Source: Clostridium algidicarnis DSM 15099 (GTDB lineage: Bacteria > Bacillota > Clostridia > Clostridiales > Clostridiaceae). Taken from it: 64,000 nt of DNA. The stretch spans positions 62,001-126,000 of the forward strand of contig NZ_PTIS01000004.1 of NCBI RefSeq assembly GCF_002934235.1. The letters are read 5' to 3'. Below are positions 17,119 through 26,899 of this stretch, one piece after another. Positions within the stretch are counted from its first letter, which is position 1, and every line of letters begins with the position of its first letter. Below the pieces are notes generated by a model, which saw only the letters and a program-made list of their open reading frames with translations, had not been told where the DNA came from and searched no databases. The translations under genes were made by a program, and so were the position numbers.

Positions 17119-19062
17119 ATGTGCGAAGAGAAAAAAACCTTTTATATTACAACACCGATATATTACCCTTCAACTAATCTGCATATAGGAAATGCATACA
17201 CCACAGTTGCAGCAGATGCTATTGCTAGATTTAAAAGATTGAGTGGATATGATGTTATGTTTTTAACAGGAACCGATGAACACGGTCAAAAAATTCAAAG
17301 AATAGCTGAAGAAAATGGTGTAAAACCTAAGGAATATGTGGATAAAGTAGTAGATGGAATTAAGGAATTATGGAAGTTATTGAATATAAGTTATGATAAA
17401 TTTATAAGAACTACAGATGATAGTCATATTAAAGCAGTTCAAGATATATTTGTAAAGCTTTATGAGAATGGTGATATATATAAAGGTTCTTATGAAGGGT
17501 CCTATTGTACTCCATGTGAATCATTTTGGACAGACACGCAACTATTAGATGGTAAGTGCCCAGACTGCGGAAGAAGCGTGGAAAAGGCAAAAGAAGAGGC
17601 TTATTTCTTTAAAATGAGTAAATATGCAGAAAGACTTTTGCAATATATAGAAGCTAATCCAAGCTTCATACAACCAGAATCCAGAAAAAATGAAATGATA
17701 AATAACTTTTTGAAGCCAGGATTACAAGATTTATGTGTATCAAGAACTTCATTTGATTGGGGAATACCAGTAGAGTTTGATAAAAGTCATGTAGTATATG
17801 TATGGATAGATGCATTATCTAATTATATAACAGCATTGGGATATGGAAGTGAAAACACTAAACTTTATGAAAAGTATTGGCCAGCAGATGTTCATTTAAT
17901 TGGTAAAGATATTTTAAGATTTCATACGATTTATTGGCCAATTATGCTTATGGCATTAGATTTACCTCTTCCAAAACAAATATTTGGTCATGGATGGCTT
18001 TTGGTTGATGGTGGTAAGATGTCAAAATCTAAAGGAAATGTTGTTGATCCTGTAATACTTTCAGAGCACTTTGGTGTAGATTCTATAAGATATTATCTTT
18101 TAAGGGAAATACCTTTTGGCTCAGATGGTACCTTTACAAATGAAATGTTTATAAAAAAGATAAACTCAGATTTAGCTAATGATCTAGGAAACCTAGTATC
18201 AAGAACAATTACCATGATAGAAAAGTATTTTGATGGAGTGATACCAGCACCAACAGCTACAGAACCTATAGATAATGAACTTATAAGGCTTGCACTAGAT
18301 ACTCCAGAACTTGTTGAAAAGTCCTTAGATGATTTAAAACTATCTGAAGCCTTATCTCATATATGGACTTTAATAGGAAGGTGTAATAAATATATAGATG
18401 AAACAACACCGTGGATTTTAGCAAAAGAAGAAGAGCAAAAAGAAAGATTAGGAACAGTTCTTTATAACCTTGCTGAAGCACTTAGAATAATATCAGTACT
18501 TATATCACCTTTTTTACCAGATACTTCAGATAAGATAAGAGAACAGTTAGGGGTTGAAATATGTACTTGGGATAGCATTGCTTCTTTTGATGGCATAAGT
18601 GCAGGTACTAAGGTTAAAAAGGGTAGCATAATATTTCCAAGAATAGATTTAGAAGAAAAGATTAAAGAATTAGAGGTTTTAAAAGTAAATAATAATACAG
18701 AAAAAGAAGAAGAATCTTCAAAGCCTATTAAGCCAGAAATAACTATAGAAGATTTTGAAAAAATAGACTTAAGGGTGGCTAAAGTATTAGAATGTGAAGC
18801 CATTAAAGGTGCAAAAAAGCTATTGAAGCTTAAAGTTGATTTAGGAGGAGAGATAAGACAGGTTATATCAGGAATAGCAAAACATTATAAACCTGAGGAG
18901 TTAGTGGGTAAAAATGTGGTTCTAGTAGCTAATTTAAAACCTGCAAAACTAAGAGGGGAATTATCAGAGGGAATGATACTTGCAGCATCTAACGAAGATG
19001 ATAGTATACTCTATGTTATAGATTCACCAAGTGAATTAAAATTAGGCAGTGAAATAAGATAA
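17119..19062 (+). CDS. metG: Methionyl-tRNA synthetase
   Basis: A 647-residue class I aminoacyl-tRNA synthetase charging tRNA-Met. HIGH-type motif LHIGNAY at residues 21-27, a one-zinc knuckle with CTPC (131-134) and CPDC (147-150), the KMSKS loop near 300-304 and a C-terminal Trbp111-like tRNA-binding domain (about 540-647, beginning IEDFEKIDLRVAKVLE). The ATG at 17119 follows AAAGGAGGAAG; upstream in-frame starts fall in the T-box terminator region. Controlled by the T-box leader. The tatD-yabE block downstream matches the Bacillus gene order. Confidence 0.96.
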   Translation: MCEEKKTFYITTPIYYPSTNLHIGNAYTTVAADAIARFKRLSGYDVMFLTGTDEHGQKIQRIAEENGVKPKEYVDKVVDGIKELWKLLNISYDKFIRTTDDSHIKAVQDIFVKLYENGDIYKGSYEGSYCTPCESFWTDTQLLDGKCPDCGRSVEKAKEEAYFFKMSKYAERLLQYIEANPSFIQPESRKNEMINNFLKPGLQDLCVSRTSFDWGIPVEFDKSHVVYVWIDALSNYITALGYGSENTKLYEKYWPADVHLIGKDILRFHTIYWPIMLMALDLPLPKQIFGHGWLLVDGGKMSKSKGNVVDPVILSEHFGVDSIRYYLLREIPFGSDGTFTNEMFIKKINSDLANDLGNLVSRTITMIEKYFDGVIPAPTATEPIDNELIRLALDTPELVEKSLDDLKLSEALSHIWTLIGRCNKYIDETTPWILAKEEEQKERLGTVLYNLAEALRIISVLISPFLPDTSDKIREQLGVEICTWDSIASFDGISAGTKVKKGSIIFPRIDLEEKIKELEVLKVNNNTEKEEESSKPIKPEITIEDFEKIDLRVAKVLECEAIKGAKKLLKLKVDLGGEIRQVISGIAKHYKPEELVGKNVVLVANLKPAKLRGELSEGMILAASNEDDSILYVIDSPSELKLGSEIR

Positions 19063-19067
19063 ATAAA

Positions 19068-19100
19068 GTGGGATCTTACAACTTTTTTGTAGGGTCCCAC
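19068..19100 (+). terminator. Probable terminator after metG
   Basis: Imperfect 14-bp hairpin GTGGGATCTTACAA/TTGTAGGGTCCCAC six bases after the stop. The T-tract is weak, so it may also be a processing or convergent-stop structure. Confidence 0.6.
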
Positions 19101-19124
19101 ATCTTACAATTAAAGATTTTATTT

Positions 19125-19802
19125 TTATATGTTTTCTTTTAATGCTTGTACATTTAGAATTAATACATAATCTTTTTCGTAGTCTATTATTCCATCCTCT
19201 TTTAATTTTATAAGTTCTCTTGATAGAGAAGGTCTTTGGACACCTAAATTATAAGCCCATTCTTGTTTAGACATTTTAAGTGAAATTTTATTATTGGAAT
19301 GAGAGTATTCGCTATATAAAAATTCACAAATTTTTTGTCTTATAGTTTTTAAAGTAACTTGTTTAATTTTTGAGCTTAAGGCCATCGCTTTGTTTGATAA
19401 AAGATTTAAAAATGAATATAAAAATTCTAAATTTTGTTGACAAAGAACTGCGACCACATCTTTTGAAATGTGAAGTACTAAGCTATCACTTTTAGTAGCT
19501 ACGGTCATAGGATATATATTTCTATCTCCAAAAAGTAAGTTTTCACCAAAGATATCACCAGTTTTTAAACTAGCTACAGATAAAAGTTTTCCGCTTGGGT
19601 CTACCTTTTGTATTTCAACATTACCTTTTAATATTATACTTAAGTTTAAGCACATGTCATCTTCCATAAATATTATCTCATCTTTAGAATAAGATGCAAT
19701 TTTAACATCCTTAGAATTTAGCAAAAGGTCTAAGTCATTTTGATTAAAGTTCTCAAAAAGGGGTAGGTTCACAAGAAGACATTTATAATCTGATTTAATC
19801 AT
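19125..19802 (-). CDS. Crp/Fnr-family transcriptional regulator
   Basis: A 225-residue regulator with an N-terminal cyclic-nucleotide-binding-like beta-roll (about 15-130; core LKTGDIFGENLLFGD) and a C-terminal Crp-type winged helix (about 150-220; MSKQEWAYNLGVQRPSLSRE). No Fnr-type cysteine cluster is present (Cys8, 51 and 121 are scattered), so it is unlikely to be an iron-sulfur oxygen sensor. The ligand is unknown. A 47-bp perfect inverted repeat lies 87 bases upstream in the divergent region. Confidence 0.85.
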   Translation of the reverse strand: MIKSDYKCLLVNLPLFENFNQNDLDLLLNSKDVKIASYSKDEIIFMEDDMCLNLSIILKGNVEIQKVDPSGKLLSVASLKTGDIFGENLLFGDRNIYPMTVATKSDSLVLHISKDVVAVLCQQNLEFLYSFLNLLSNKAMALSSKIKQVTLKTIRQKICEFLYSEYSHSNNKISLKMSKQEWAYNLGVQRPSLSRELIKLKEDGIIDYEKDYVLILNVQALKENI

Positions 19803-19888
19803 AACTGGATTTTCACTCCTTTTAATTTATCATAAAGTTTTTATTATAACATTTTTCATTAAAAAATGATGCAAATAAGTATTGGATT

Positions 19889-19935
19889 ATTAACAAAGTA
19901 TATTATAATTATACATTATAATATACTTTGTTAAT
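19889..19935. repeat. 47-bp perfect inverted repeat between divergent genes
   Basis: Left arm 19889-19909 (ATTAACAAAGTATATTATAAT) is 21 bases and exactly complementary to 19915-19935, with a 5-base spacer TATAC. It has no T-tract and lies in the 254-base divergent region between the Crp/Fnr gene and the DUF445 gene. Each arm contains TATAAT-like sequence. It could be an operator, a cruciform or a transcript-end hairpin for leftward or rightward read-through. Confidence 0.75.
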
Positions 19936-20056
19936 GTAATTTAAATCACACTATGGTTTACTTAATAAAATATAAAGAATATCTTTATTAGTTGTAAATA
20001 TCTAAGAGTTATGCTATCAATATAATATCAAGTGATTCGCAGAAAGGAAGTATAAT

Positions 20057-21562
20057 ATGAAAAACTTTATTCCATGTATAGTAGGTGCTGTAATAGGATA
20101 TATAACAAACTGGCTTGCAATTAAAATGCTGTTTAGACCTTATGAAGAGAAAAGAATATTTGGCATTAAGGTGCCGTTTACTCCTGGACTTATACCAAAA
20201 GAAAAACAAAGAATTGCCAAAAGTGTAAGTGAGGCTATAGCCAACCACTTGTTATCTAAGGATACCATAGTAAAAGCATTATGTAGCCCTAATATATATA
20301 GTCATATTTACAATATGGTTGAAACTAAAATAAAAGATATATATTCATCTACTAAAAATTTAAAGGCTTTAATGGAAGAAAACTTAGGTTTTGATCAAAG
20401 AAATATTGACAATATAAATGAAAATATATATGTAGGGGTTTTAAATAACTTAAATGATAATGTTAAAGATAAGATAGTAAAAGAAATATATAATCTGTTC
20501 CAAAAAGAATTAAAAAAGGAGCCATTAATATTAGAACACATTTTAAAAGAAGAAAGTATGGGTAAAATATCAGAGATTGTATATAATTATGCATCATCTA
20601 AGGATTTTCATCAAAATATAAAAGAAAAGATAAATAAAAAGCTAGGAGAATTAATTTATACTGAAAAGAGACTGAAAGAAGTCATTCCTAAAAATATGAT
20701 AGATGTAGTAGATGACTTTATATATGAAAATAGGGATAAGATAACAAGAGATATCTTATCCTTATTAGAGGAACCTGATACAAAAGTCAAGATAAAAGTA
20801 GCTATTTCTGAAGGCATAGGAACTAATGTAAATCCTTTGGTAGCAATGTTTTTAAATCCTGAAACCTTATATAATAAATTCCTAGATTTTTCTAAAGAAT
20901 ATTTAAAAGAAGATGAAAATAAAAAGCAAATATGCGTAGTAATAAAAAATTATATAGATAAGCTAATGGATGGAAGTGTAAGCGAAATTATAAAGGCGGT
21001 AGAGTATTCTAAAATAGAAATTATCATTGATAATTTAGTAAATGATCTGCAAAGCAATGTATTTTCAATAGAAGTAATAAAAGAAGGAATATATGGAATA
21101 AAAACTAAATTATTAGGCCATAATTCTATAGACGAAGTATTATTAAATTTTAATCCAAGTTATAAAGAAAACTTATACGGCGTTATAAAGAGATTTGTAT
21201 ATGAGGTAGTGGATGGAGATCGTACTCAGACTATAATTAAAGAGGGTATATCTAAGATTATAAGTGTAACAATAGATAGACCTATTAATAGCTTAATTAA
21301 AGTTGAGGAAGATATATTAATAAAATCATCTAACATTTACATAAAAAGTGTTTATGATAGATTTATACAAAAGCAAGCTTCTGATGTAATTGAGATATTG
21401 AATATTGAAAAAATTGTAGAAGATAATATTAACTCTTTTGAAGTAGATTTTGCAGAAGAAGTGATTGTGGGTATTGCACATGAAGAGCTTAAAGCAATAA
21501 CTTGGCTTGGTGCGTTATTAGGAGGACTTATAGGTCTTGTTACACCTTTTTTATATCTTTAA
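20057..21562 (+). CDS. DUF445-family membrane protein (YheB-like)
   Basis: A 501-residue protein with one N-terminal membrane segment (about residues 3-22, GAVIGYITNWLAIKMLFRPY), a long charged helical middle region and a C-terminal membrane segment (about 478-500, LGALLGGLIGLVTPFL). The signature TNWLAIKMLFRPYEEK and the GLIPKEK motif define the DUF445/YheB family, whose function is unknown and which is often membrane-bound in spore formers. Start ATG with GAAAGGAAG. It stands between metG and tatD, an insertion relative to Bacillus. Confidence 0.82.
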   Translation: MKNFIPCIVGAVIGYITNWLAIKMLFRPYEEKRIFGIKVPFTPGLIPKEKQRIAKSVSEAIANHLLSKDTIVKALCSPNIYSHIYNMVETKIKDIYSSTKNLKALMEENLGFDQRNIDNINENIYVGVLNNLNDNVKDKIVKEIYNLFQKELKKEPLILEHILKEESMGKISEIVYNYASSKDFHQNIKEKINKKLGELIYTEKRLKEVIPKNMIDVVDDFIYENRDKITRDILSLLEEPDTKVKIKVAISEGIGTNVNPLVAMFLNPETLYNKFLDFSKEYLKEDENKKQICVVIKNYIDKLMDGSVSEIIKAVEYSKIEIIIDNLVNDLQSNVFSIEVIKEGIYGIKTKLLGHNSIDEVLLNFNPSYKENLYGVIKRFVYEVVDGDRTQTIIKEGISKIISVTIDRPINSLIKVEEDILIKSSNIYIKSVYDRFIQKQASDVIEILNIEKIVEDNINSFEVDFAEEVIVGIAHEELKAITWLGALLGGLIGLVTPFLYL

Positions 21563-21684
21563 GAGTATAGATATAATTAATGTGTGATAATAGGTTTATT
21601 AACTTGTAATATATTATTTTATAATTAAAAGATTAATATTGGAGATATAAAGCAATGTATAACTTAGACAAGGGGGATATTCGT

Positions 21685-22470
21685 ATGTGTAATGATGTTA
21701 AAATTAATATTTTTGATTCCCATGCTCATTATGATGATGAAGCTTTTAACGAAGATGTGGAAGGAGTAATAAAAGATATTAAAGATAAAGGTGTAATAGG
21801 TGTTATAAATTGTGGGTCTTCCTTAAAAGCTTGTGAAAGCACATTAGAATTATCCAAAAGACATGAAATTTTCTATGCTGCATTAGGTATACACCCTGAA
21901 AATGCAAATGAATGGAATGAAGATGTATATAAGTGGATAAAGTCTAATAAGGATAACCCAAAATTAAAAGCTATAGGTGAAATTGGTCTTGATTATTATT
22001 GGGAAGGGAATCCACACAAGGATATACAAAAGAAAGTATTTAGAGAGCAGATGCAACTTGCAAATGAAATGAATCTTCCTGTAATTATACATGATAGGGA
22101 TGCACATAAAGACACATTAGATATAATAAAAGAATTTCCAGAAGTAAAGGGGGTTCTCCACTGCTTTTCTGGTAGTGTAGAATTTGCTAGGGAGTGTTTA
22201 AAAGAAGGGTATTATTTAGGATTCACAGGTGTTGTAACATTTAAAAATGCAAGAAAGGTCATAGATGTAGTAAAAGATGTACCTTTAGACAAAATGTTAG
22301 TAGAAACGGATGCTCCTTATATGGCACCAGTACCTTATAGAGGAAAGAGGAACAAATCCGATTATATAGAGCATATAATAAAAAGAATATCAGAAATAAA
22401 AGATTTATCAATGGAGGAAATTAGTCATATAACTATAAGAAATACTAAGGCTTTATTTGATATAAAATAG
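21685..22470 (+). CDS. tatD: TatD-family metal-dependent deoxyribonuclease
   Basis: A 261-residue TIM-barrel hydrolase of the TatD/YabD family (3'-5' DNase acting on nucleic-acid damage). Metal ligands: FDSHAHYDD (HxH), the glutamate in AIGEIGLDYY, histidines in VIIHDRDAH and VLHCFSG, and the aspartate in VETDAPY. The ATG at 21685 follows AAGGGGG with good spacing; an ATG ten codons upstream lacks a ribosome site. Position before yabE, rnmV and rsmA matches Bacillus. Confidence 0.92.
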   Translation: MCNDVKINIFDSHAHYDDEAFNEDVEGVIKDIKDKGVIGVINCGSSLKACESTLELSKRHEIFYAALGIHPENANEWNEDVYKWIKSNKDNPKLKAIGEIGLDYYWEGNPHKDIQKKVFREQMQLANEMNLPVIIHDRDAHKDTLDIIKEFPEVKGVLHCFSGSVEFARECLKEGYYLGFTGVVTFKNARKVIDVVKDVPLDKMLVETDAPYMAPVPYRGKRNKSDYIEHIIKRISEIKDLSMEEISHITIRNTKALFDIK

Positions 22471-22705
22471 AGCCTTAACTGGTACAATATAGATAAGTTT
22501 TAATTTGTAATACTGCATTAAATTTAAAAAGTAAACATATAATTATATCAAATAAACAAACTCTAAAATCATTTAAATTGCCAAAATATAGAAGAACAAA
22601 TATGTAAAACTCCCATGAAAAGGGCTAAATTTGTGTAAAAAGCTATCATTATTTATTTTTTAAATTTAGCTAAAGTCAGTCTATTCAAGGCCTAGAGCAT
22701 AAAGT

Positions 22706-22734
22706 TTGACAACAATATTCATTATGGTTATAAT
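22706..22734 (+). promoter_or_regulatory. Consensus SigA promoter of the yabE-like gene
   Basis: Perfect -35 TTGACA (22706-22711), 17-base spacer, perfect -10 TATAAT (22729-22734), 35 bases before the ATG. Such a full consensus match is rare and predicts strong vegetative expression. Just upstream, GCTAAATTT/AAATTTAGC (22623-22668) forms a long-loop inverted repeat of unknown use. Confidence 0.85.
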
Positions 22735-22769
22735 GTAAAAGTGCTCTTGCCAGAGGGAGGTAGTTCATT

Positions 22770-23792
22770 ATGTTTGACAAGTTCAAAAGTAAAATTAAAA
22801 ATTATTTTTCGAACGGTCCAAAGGCAGCATTTGTTATGTCCCTAATTGTAATGGGACTTTTAGTCACAATTTTTAACATGAAAAAAGAGATAACATTGGT
22901 AATAGACGGAAAGGAATCTAAAATAGCAACATATAAAGGGACCGTACAGGGGGCTTTACACGATAATAAAATAGTGTTAGGTCCTAAAGATAAGGTAGAT
23001 CTTGGAGTAAATGAAAAAATCAAAAAAGGAGATCAAATCCACATAAAAAGAGCAGTGGATGTAAATGTAGAAGTAGATGGAGAAGTTTTAAGCATCCTTA
23101 CTTCTGAAGATAATATTGAATCTATGTTAAACTCAGAAGGAATTTCTCTAGAAGAAGAGGATAGAGTATCACCTTCTTTAGAGTCCCCTATAGAAGAGGG
23201 GTTGAACGTTGATATTACAAGGGTAAAAACTGAGATATTAGCAGAAAATCTACCTTTAGATTTTAATACTACAATAAAAAAGGACGAAAAGTTAGCTAAT
23301 ACAGTAAACAAAATAGTTCAAGAAGGTGCACAGGGAGAGAAAATAGTCTCTACTAAAATAATCTATGAAAATGGCAAGGAAATAGATAGAAAAGTGATAA
23401 GTGAAATTGTAGTAAAAGAACCTGTAGATAAAGTAGTACTCCAAGGATCCTTAGGAGTTTTGACTGCATCAAGAGGTAGTGGCGAAGATGTATTATATAA
23501 AAAGACTATAAAGGTTAGAGCAACAGCTTATTATAATAGTGGAAATAATGGAAATCACATTACGGCTACTGGAACTAGTACTAAGAGAAATCCAAGTGGG
23601 TATAGTAGCATAGCTGTGGATCCAAGGGTAATTCCCCTAGGTACTAAGATGTATATAGAAGGCTATGGATATGCCATTGCTGAAGATACGGGTGGTGCTA
23701 TAAAGGGTAACACAATAGATGTGTTTTTTAACTCAGCTAGTGAAAGCTATAACTGGGGAGTAAAATATGTAAATGTATATATTCTGAATTAA
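22770..23792 (+). CDS. yabE: Secreted G5/3D-domain cell-wall protein (YabE-like)
   Basis: A 340-residue exported protein: N-terminal signal/anchor (about 17-36), two ubiquitin-like DUF348 repeats (about 40-150), a G5 domain (about 155-230) and a C-terminal 3D domain (about 245-338). The 3D domain keeps its three aspartates in SIAVDPRVIPLG, AEDTGGAIKG and NTIDVFF, as in MltA-like lytic transglycosylases and resuscitation-promoting factors. Probable role: peptidoglycan cleavage during growth or germination. Followed by a terminator and rnmV, as in Bacillus. Ribosome site AGAGGGAGG. Confidence 0.88.
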   Translation: MFDKFKSKIKNYFSNGPKAAFVMSLIVMGLLVTIFNMKKEITLVIDGKESKIATYKGTVQGALHDNKIVLGPKDKVDLGVNEKIKKGDQIHIKRAVDVNVEVDGEVLSILTSEDNIESMLNSEGISLEEEDRVSPSLESPIEEGLNVDITRVKTEILAENLPLDFNTTIKKDEKLANTVNKIVQEGAQGEKIVSTKIIYENGKEIDRKVISEIVVKEPVDKVVLQGSLGVLTASRGSGEDVLYKKTIKVRATAYYNSGNNGNHITATGTSTKRNPSGYSSIAVDPRVIPLGTKMYIEGYGYAIAEDTGGAIKGNTIDVFFNSASESYNWGVKYVNVYILN

Positions 23793-23794
23793 TA

Positions 23795-23818
23795 AGGGGC
23801 TTAATAAGCCCTCTTTTT
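23795..23818 (+). terminator. Intrinsic terminator after yabE
   Basis: Compact hairpin AGGGGCTT-AAT-AAGCCCT followed by CTTTTT, directly after the yabE stop and before rnmV. Confidence 0.8.
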
Positions 23819-23836
23819 GATGGGAAGGGGATAGTT

Positions 23837-24382
23837 TTGATAAAAGAAGTTATAGTGGTAGAAGGAAGAGACGATATAACTGCAGTTAAAAGAGCCGTGG
23901 ATGCGGAAGTTTTAGCGGTAGGCGGCTTTGGTATTAATAGGTCAGTTATAGATAAGATAAAAGAAGCTCAAAAAAGACAAGGGGTAATAATTTTAACAGA
24001 TCCAGATTTTGCAGGAGAAAAAATAAGAAGTATAATAGCTAAAAGGGTGTCAGGAGTAAAACATGCATATATATCGCAAGCAGAAGGAACTAAAGATGGA
24101 GATATAGGAGTAGAGAATGCTTCACCTGAAACAATAATAAGAGCTATTAAAAAAGCTAAGTGTGAGATTAAAGATAAGGTTACTACATTTACCATAGCAG
24201 ATATGATGAATTATGGATTAGTAGGAGATAAGAAGTCTAGTTTAAAAAGAGATAAGCTTGGAAAAGAGTTGGGAATAGGATATGGAAATTCAGCAAGATT
24301 TATTTCAAGATTAAATAGTTTTGGAATAGAAAAAAGTGAGTTTTTAGAAGCTTTGGAAAGAATAGAACTTAATAATAAATAA
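23837..24382 (+). CDS. rnmV: Ribonuclease M5 (5S rRNA maturase)
   Basis: A 181-residue Toprim-domain nuclease that matures 5S rRNA with ribosomal protein L18. Toprim motifs: VVEGRDDITAVKRA near the start (catalytic Glu) and ILTDPDFAGEKIR (DxD-like pair). The start is TTG (23837) with GAAGGGGAT upstream. It is followed by rsmA after 49 bases, the conserved rnmV-ksgA pair. Length matches the family (about 180 residues). Confidence 0.93.
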   Translation: MIKEVIVVEGRDDITAVKRAVDAEVLAVGGFGINRSVIDKIKEAQKRQGVIILTDPDFAGEKIRSIIAKRVSGVKHAYISQAEGTKDGDIGVENASPETIIRAIKKAKCEIKDKVTTFTIADMMNYGLVGDKKSSLKRDKLGKELGIGYGNSARFISRLNSFGIEKSEFLEALERIELNNK

Positions 24383-24431
24383 TATATAATAATAACTATA
24401 CATAATTAAATAAAAAAGAGGTTAATAACAT

Positions 24432-25274
24432 ATGGGAGATTATAGAACAAAGGAAATAGTTGATAGATATAAATTTAAGTTTACTAAAACATTAGGCCAA
24501 AACTTTCTAGTTGATGATAAGGTTATTGAAGATCTAGTAAATGGAGCAGAAATAACATCACAGGATTTTGTCATAGAAATAGGGCCAGGTGTTGGTACGG
24601 TTACACGAGAGATACTGAAAAAGGCTAAAAGAGTTACAGCTATAGAAATAGACAGAGATCTTATACCTATTTTAGTAGAAGAATTAAGGGAGTTTGATAA
24701 CTTTCAATTAGTGCATAAAGATGCTTTAAAGATTGATTATAATGAAATCATTGGAGAAGAGACTAAGGTAAAACTGGTTGCCAACCTACCTTATTATCTT
24801 ACAACACCAATAATAGCAAGATTACTAAATGGTAAATACGACTTTCAGAGTTTAACCGTAATGATTCAAAAAGAAGTAGCTGACAGAATTCATGCAAAGC
24901 CAAGTACTAAAGAATATGGGGCATTATCTTTATTAGTACAATATTACTGTGATACTAGTGTTATAAGGACCGTATCTCCAACTTGTTTTTTGCCTAGGCC
25001 TAAAGTAGACTCTATAATTATCAGGTTAGATAGACTTTCAAAACCAAGAGTTGAAGTAACCAATGAAGAATTATTCTTTAAAATTATAAGAAGCTCTTTC
25101 AATATGAGAAGGAAAACTTTGCCAAATGGTTTAAAAGTATTGGGTTTTTCTAAAGAACTTATAGAACAAGCTTTTAAGTCAAGCAATATTGATGTCATGA
25201 GAAGAGGTGAAACTTTATCTATAGAAGAATTTGCTATGCTTGCAAACAATATAGATGAACTTTCAAATAATTAA
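24432..25274 (+). CDS. rsmA: 16S rRNA (adenine(1518/1519)-N6)-dimethyltransferase
   Basis: A 280-residue KsgA-family SAM methyltransferase that dimethylates two adjacent adenosines in the 16S 3' hairpin late in 30S assembly. N-terminal [13 protein letters not shown] motif [14 protein letters not shown], acidic EIDRDLI and the catalytic [10 protein letters not shown] are intact. The nearest alternative, Erm resistance methylases, lack this gene context; rnmV upstream supports RsmA. Ribosome site AAGAGGTTA. A hairpin terminator follows. Confidence 0.94.
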   Translation: MGDYRTKEIVDRYKFKFTKTLGQNFLVDDKVIEDLVNGAEITSQDFVIEIGPGVGTVTREILKKAKRVTAIEIDRDLIPILVEELREFDNFQLVHKDALKIDYNEIIGEETKVKLVANLPYYLTTPIIARLLNGKYDFQSLTVMIQKEVADRIHAKPSTKEYGALSLLVQYYCDTSVIRTVSPTCFLPRPKVDSIIIRLDRLSKPRVEVTNEELFFKIIRSSFNMRRKTLPNGLKVLGFSKELIEQAFKSSNIDVMRRGETLSIEEFAMLANNIDELSNN

Positions 25275-25296
25275 AAGTTATATAATAATATCATGG

Positions 25297-25328
25297 AAAA
25301 AGCTAAGATAAAACTCTTAGCTTTTTTT
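25297..25328 (+). terminator. Intrinsic terminator after rsmA
   Basis: AAAAAGCTAAGA/TCTTAGCTTTTT hairpin with a 6-base loop and a T-run. Confidence 0.88.
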
Positions 25329-25405
25329 AATTTGTTTTTTGAGTTCACTTTTAAAAAAACTACTCATATACTATATTGAAGAAATATAGTATGGAGGGAA
25401 TTAAA

Positions 25406-26839
25406 TTGGCTCACAAGAAGTCTTATAGTAGATATTTCGTTATATTGCAAGAAGATGAAAAGGGATGTGCCTTAGCAAGTGATAAACAGCCTTCGGGGTA
25501 TAGCAAGATAGAATTAAAAAATGAAAAATTAAGAATGTCCTACTATGTTCAAAACTTAAAAAGAGAAGATAACCCTTATTATATGCTAATAGTATGTAAT
25601 AAAAGAGATGTTAATAAAATTATAAATATAGGGGTTTTGAACATAGACGATAATGGAAGAGCAGATGTATCCTATGAATTCGATGCAGATAATATAGGGG
25701 GAACAGGCATAGCGTTAGAGGATATTGGTGGTACAGCTATATTAAAAAGGTCTAACAGTAAGAGAACTATACCTATGAGTGGATTTTTAAGTAGTGATAA
25801 ACCTAAGAACTGGAAGGAATATGATATTTTAGAAATTAAATTAAATAGAGATGTAACTGAAAATAAGATGAATAAAGATAATCAATCTATAATTATTAAA
25901 AAGGATGTAGAAATATCTAAGGACTCTGTAAAAGAAGACAATAAAAAGAAGGATAAAACAATAAACTTTGAAGAAAGAAAGATTGAAAATAAACCAGAAA
26001 TAGAAGTAAATATACTAAATAAAAAGGCAAAAGAGAAAAGTTCTATAAGAGATACAAAAAAGAATATAGAAGAAAATATAGAGACCTTTAAAGATGAGGT
26101 AAAGGAAATAAAAGAAGATATAAATAATAAAGAGGGTCATGAACATAGATTAAATTTACAAGAGAACTTTAATGAGTATGAAGATAATATAGAAAGGATT
26201 AAACAAAAGAAGCTTGAAGTGGCAGATGGTGAAGAAGATGTAAATTTAACTTATGAGTCAGAAGTAATAGAGGAAATAGATAATGAAGATATTCTTCATA
26301 AAAAAGAAGAAGACGTTTTTTGTGAAAGAGAAGATGATGGAATAACTGATAACAGAGAAGATGAAGAGTTTTTAGAAGATAGGTATAATAAAAAACATTG
26401 CGGATTAGAAAAAGATAAGTGTGCAACAGCTGATACTGAAGACTTTTTCGAAGGAATTGTAAAAGGCTTTGAAAGTGTCAATGGATTTGAAAATCAAATT
26501 AAATATTGCGCATGGTATAAGGTCCCTACAAAAAACATTGAGAGCTTATTAAATAATTCTAACTACACAAGATATACTGTTATATATTATCCTATGATAA
26601 ATTATTATCCATATATCAAAAAGTATGAACACTATATGGTGGGATATAAGTATAATAAAGATAACAGATTAAGATATATAGTATATGCAGTTCCAGGCAC
26701 TAAAGATAGAAGAGAACAACCATATGGTGGGAAGACAGGATTTATCACTTGGATGCCTTCAAAAACTGATGAAAACTTTGGATATTGGCTTATGTTTTAT
26801 GACTTTAGGAATAGCATAACTGTAGTACCTATGAAGTAA
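25406..26839 (+). CDS. Unknown clostridial protein with acidic low-complexity middle
   Basis: A 477-residue protein I do not recognise functionally. It has three parts: a compact N-terminal domain (about 1-140; SRYFVILQEDEKG, MSYYVQNLKRED), a very charged, Glu/Lys/Asp/Asn-rich probably disordered segment (about 150-375), and a compact aromatic C-terminal domain (about 375-477; YCAWYKVPT, YYPMINYYPYIKKYEHYMVGY, GYWLMFYDF outlines). No signal peptide or membrane segment. The start is a TTG at 25406 behind ATGGAGGGAA; earlier in-frame codons have no ribosome site. The C-terminal domain with YxxYMVGY and PGxxxxxEQPYGG patterns may bind a ligand or partner. It occupies the position of yabG in Bacillus but is unlike YabG protease. 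Confidence 0.7.
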   Translation: MAHKKSYSRYFVILQEDEKGCALASDKQPSGYSKIELKNEKLRMSYYVQNLKREDNPYYMLIVCNKRDVNKIINIGVLNIDDNGRADVSYEFDADNIGGTGIALEDIGGTAILKRSNSKRTIPMSGFLSSDKPKNWKEYDILEIKLNRDVTENKMNKDNQSIIIKKDVEISKDSVKEDNKKKDKTINFEERKIENKPEIEVNILNKKAKEKSSIRDTKKNIEENIETFKDEVKEIKEDINNKEGHEHRLNLQENFNEYEDNIERIKQKKLEVADGEEDVNLTYESEVIEEIDNEDILHKKEEDVFCEREDDGITDNREDEEFLEDRYNKKHCGLEKDKCATADTEDFFEGIVKGFESVNGFENQIKYCAWYKVPTKNIESLLNNSNYTRYTVIYYPMINYYPYIKKYEHYMVGYKYNKDNRLRYIVYAVPGTKDRREQPYGGKTGFITWMPSKTDENFGYWLMFYDFRNSITVVPMK

Positions 26840-26899
26840 TAATATAGTAAAATATATATAAATTAAGTACATTAAAGTTAAATAGTAAAAAGGTTAAAG

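Noticed and set aside
26199-26481. Long minus-strand frames inside the acidic low-complexity region.
   Set aside because: They are Leu/Ser-rich shadows of Glu/Lys codons without ribosome sites.
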